A DNA stretch of 25,928 nt, from positions 283,094 to 309,021 of the forward strand of contig BMAT01005633.1 in NCBI GenBank assembly GCA_019649035.1, read 5' to 3'. The translations under genes were made by a program, and so were the position numbers. A model generated the notes under the pieces. The model saw only the letters and a program-made list of their open reading frames with translations. It searched no databases and had not been told where the DNA came from. The first letter of the stretch is position 1, and each line of letters begins with the position of its first letter. This stretch comes from Elysia marginata (taxonomy: Eukaryota > Mollusca > Gastropoda > Plakobranchidae). Below, piece after piece: positions 24,228 through 25,928 of this stretch.

Positions 24228-24995
24228 TCAATAATAATAATAAACTTTTTATAGCGCATTTTTCTTTTGTAGCTCAAAGCACTTGGTAACAAAGGACACA
24301 CAAAAAAATTGCACCAATTACAACAGCAGATGTCATAAAATTTAAATGTTTGATTAATGATGCAATTATGTATCAAATATCTATGCTATCACTTAAAACA
24401 TTATACGTTCAAATATAAATGTAAAAATAATAAGGACGATTACAAAATTAAATTAAATGATCTCGAAAGTATTTTACAAAAGATGAGAAAAGCCAAGTTT
24501 TAAGATTCTTTTTGAGAGTAGACAAAAGCTCAAAGGAAACTATTGAGCATGAAAGGTTTGGTCAAAAGACAAAAAAAGCAGTGTGGTCAAAAGACCTTTC
24601 ACTTTCACCAAAACTTTTCAAATTTGTTTTAGGCATTGTCAAGATGAATTTTTTGTCTGAACGAAGATTTCTAGTCGGTTCGTAAATATTTCACAGAACT
24701 TTCAAATAGTAGGGAAACGTTTCCTAATTTAAGCAATTATATACTAGAGCAGAAATCTTTTAGTCGATCCTAGGCTGCATTGGGAGCCAGTGAAGATCTT
24801 GAAGTACTGGGGTTATTAATTGCCTTCTTAAGGGTCGCTTCACCAATCTGACTGCGTGGTTTTGAATAGATTGAAGTCTTTCAAGTCTATGAGAAGTTAC
24901 CCCTTTATAAATTGGTTCGTTCACTGTAACTGAGTGTTCGTTTGAAGCAGTAGAACAAAATGAAGAGACACAAAATTGGACAGATTTTCCCAAGA
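24228..24995 (-). mobile_element. Decayed 3' end of a CR1/L2-like non-LTR retrotransposon
   Basis: Reading the minus strand from about 24910, one frame gives RLERLQSIQNHAVRLV, then LITPVLQDLHWLPMQPRID, then (after stop codons) KISALVYNCLN, IYEPTRNLRSD, PKTNLKSFGE and STLKKNLKTWLF. These blocks, in this order, are the C-terminal part of reverse transcriptases of CR1/L2-type LINEs. The frame is kept for about 430 nt but has in-frame stops, the first at 24760-24762, so it is a pseudogene. A non-coding 3' region follows and ends in GCGCTATAAAAAGTTTATTATTATTATT on the minus strand (near 24228-24257). The catalytic RT core and endonuclease are absent, a typical 5' truncation. Confidence 0.85.
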
Positions 24996-25634
24996 GGTTG
25001 AAACTACATTTTAATTAAAAATTTGTTGACCTCAACAAGGTTCCGCTTCTTTTTAAAATGATAATTACCAAGACAACATACTACATGTAATTTATGTAAA
25101 CGAAGTAAAATGGCAAGAACATTAGACATCAATGATCACGCATTAATAGTAACAAAAATACGGTTTTGCTATTGCAAAACACATGTTAAGAGCCTGAGAC
25201 GGCCGCTTGCATAGGTCGCCTCCTATCTCCATTTATTTTGTGGCTTTGTCAAATACATTGTATAATGAGATCGTAAGTAACCCAGCCCTGTTGTGGATCC
25301 TTTAGGCCCCCTTAAAAAACCCCGTTGCTTTTGATAAATTCAATTCAATCATACAACCCACTACATGGTCAGGTGGAGAGCTTTTAATGAAAGAATAGGA
25401 ACAGGCCGATAGAAGAGATAGATATTGAAAACTGATTTTTATTGAAGTGATCTTAATGTCTTAACGTAATATTGTATTTTTATTTTGTCATTTGAAATGG
25501 ACAACATCAACATAATTATATGCTTGGAAATCGCAAGTTCACAATATATATATCAATGCGCTTGACAATAATGGACAGACCTGGTAACTTAATCTAGGCT
25601 AACTGAGAAGAAAACCTACATTGTACACACGTAC
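24996..25634. other. Spacer, nothing firmly recognised
   Basis: Mostly AT-rich. A short GC-richer block around 25195-25330 (GACGGCCGCTTGCATAGG, then CAGCCCTGTTGTGGATCC and an AATTCAATTCAAT tract) could be part of an unrecognised short repeat. Confidence 0.4.
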
Positions 25635-25705
25635 CTTTATTCCTTTCTGCACATTGTTTCAAAGCATCCGACGCTCCTTTGCACATAGCAAGATCATCAA
25701 CGTAT
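25635..25705 (-). CDS. Possible internal exon of an unidentified gene (CX9C peptide), minus strand
   Basis: On the minus strand a pyrimidine-rich tract ending CTTATATCTCACAG precedes 71 nt that end ATAAAG|GTACGTG, so both splice sites are good. One frame (skipping the first base) is open throughout and reads YVDDLAMCKGASDALKQC then AERNK. The two Cys are separated by nine residues, the CX9C spacing of small mitochondrial intermembrane-space helix-hairpin proteins. I cannot name the protein. No partner exon was found in the window, and the flanking 220 bp at the right edge is purine-rich without a clear exon. A chance open segment between splice-like sites is possible. Confidence 0.35.
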
Positions 25706-25928
25706 CTGTGAGATATAAGAGATAGAGATAAAGGCCAAATAGATACATAATGTATAATAGTTATGTAATGTCCTTCCTTACATTCTTCTGTCTTTCCATC
25801 CTTCTCCGTTAAATGCCTTTGACTTCCTTTATTTCGTTCACCTTGTATTGCATTTTCGTCTTTAGCTTTTATTAGGTCCCCCGCTCTTTTCTATATCACC
25901 GCCTCTCTTATTTCCATTATCTTTTTCC
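25706..25928. other. Right-edge sequence, nothing recognised
   Basis: Pyrimidine-rich on +, purine-rich on minus. If 25635-25705 is an exon this would be its upstream intron. No further exon could be supported. Confidence 0.4.

Noticed and set aside
24050..24376. Minus-strand frame of 108 residues
   Set aside because: It spans the non-coding 3' tail of the LINE remnant and AT-rich flank; the peptide has no recognisable family.
25635..25705. YVDD as a reverse-transcriptase catalytic motif
   Set aside because: No flanking RT blocks are seen on either side, and the segment is bounded by good splice-like sites, so a retroelement reading is less likely than an exon or chance.

Overview
This is an animal nuclear genome window: AT-rich, full of homopolymer runs and microsatellites, with short exons separated by long GT-AG introns. 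It carries the 3' two-thirds of one protein-coding gene on the + strand, recognised as UFL1, the E3 ligase for the ubiquitin-like modifier UFM1. Ten exons between 1869 and 19998 join in one continuous frame to give 534 residues ending at TAG. UFL1 of animals is about 790 residues, so roughly the first 260 (the winged-helix part that binds DDRGK1 and UFC1) lie upstream of the window. Frequent TCTAGATCT-type palindromes, tRNA-derived SINEs and CR1/L2-like retroelement tails would fit an invertebrate, perhaps a gastropod mollusc. That placement is an inference from general impression, not a demonstrated assignment.

Layout: 1-1868 is the end of an upstream intron, with an AG microsatellite, a CpG-richer patch with many TCTAGATCT motifs, and a ~270 bp tandem duplication ending about 18 bp before the first exon. 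From 1869 to 19998 come the ten UFL1 exons. Their introns hold a MITE-like repeat (2262-2671), an antisense retroelement tail (7321-7410), a SINE with a perfect 13-bp target-site duplication (8315-8571), a second SINE (11624-11945), a 36-bp minisatellite (12310-12463), and a dispersed repeat present twice (8791-9135 and 12701-13010). The last intron (15075-19843) is the largest. It has two CpG-rich patches; the one at 17281-17800 looks like a promoter with a short non-coding exon ending in a perfect splice donor.

Downstream of the stop codon are a 3' UTR with several possible poly(A) signals, AT-rich spacer, a second copy of the MITE-like repeat (22555-22935), a GT/G microsatellite, and a decayed LINE reverse-transcriptase end on the minus strand (24228-24995). 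Near the right edge a 71-nt minus-strand segment (25635-25705) has good splice signals on both sides and would encode a CX9C peptide. It may be an exon of a convergently transcribed neighbour.

I see no operon, virus, CRISPR array, toxin or other unusual multi-gene system. The window is mostly an ordinary host gene plus its load of repeats. The points most worth checking are the possible internal promoter, the possible minus-strand exon and the paired repeat families.
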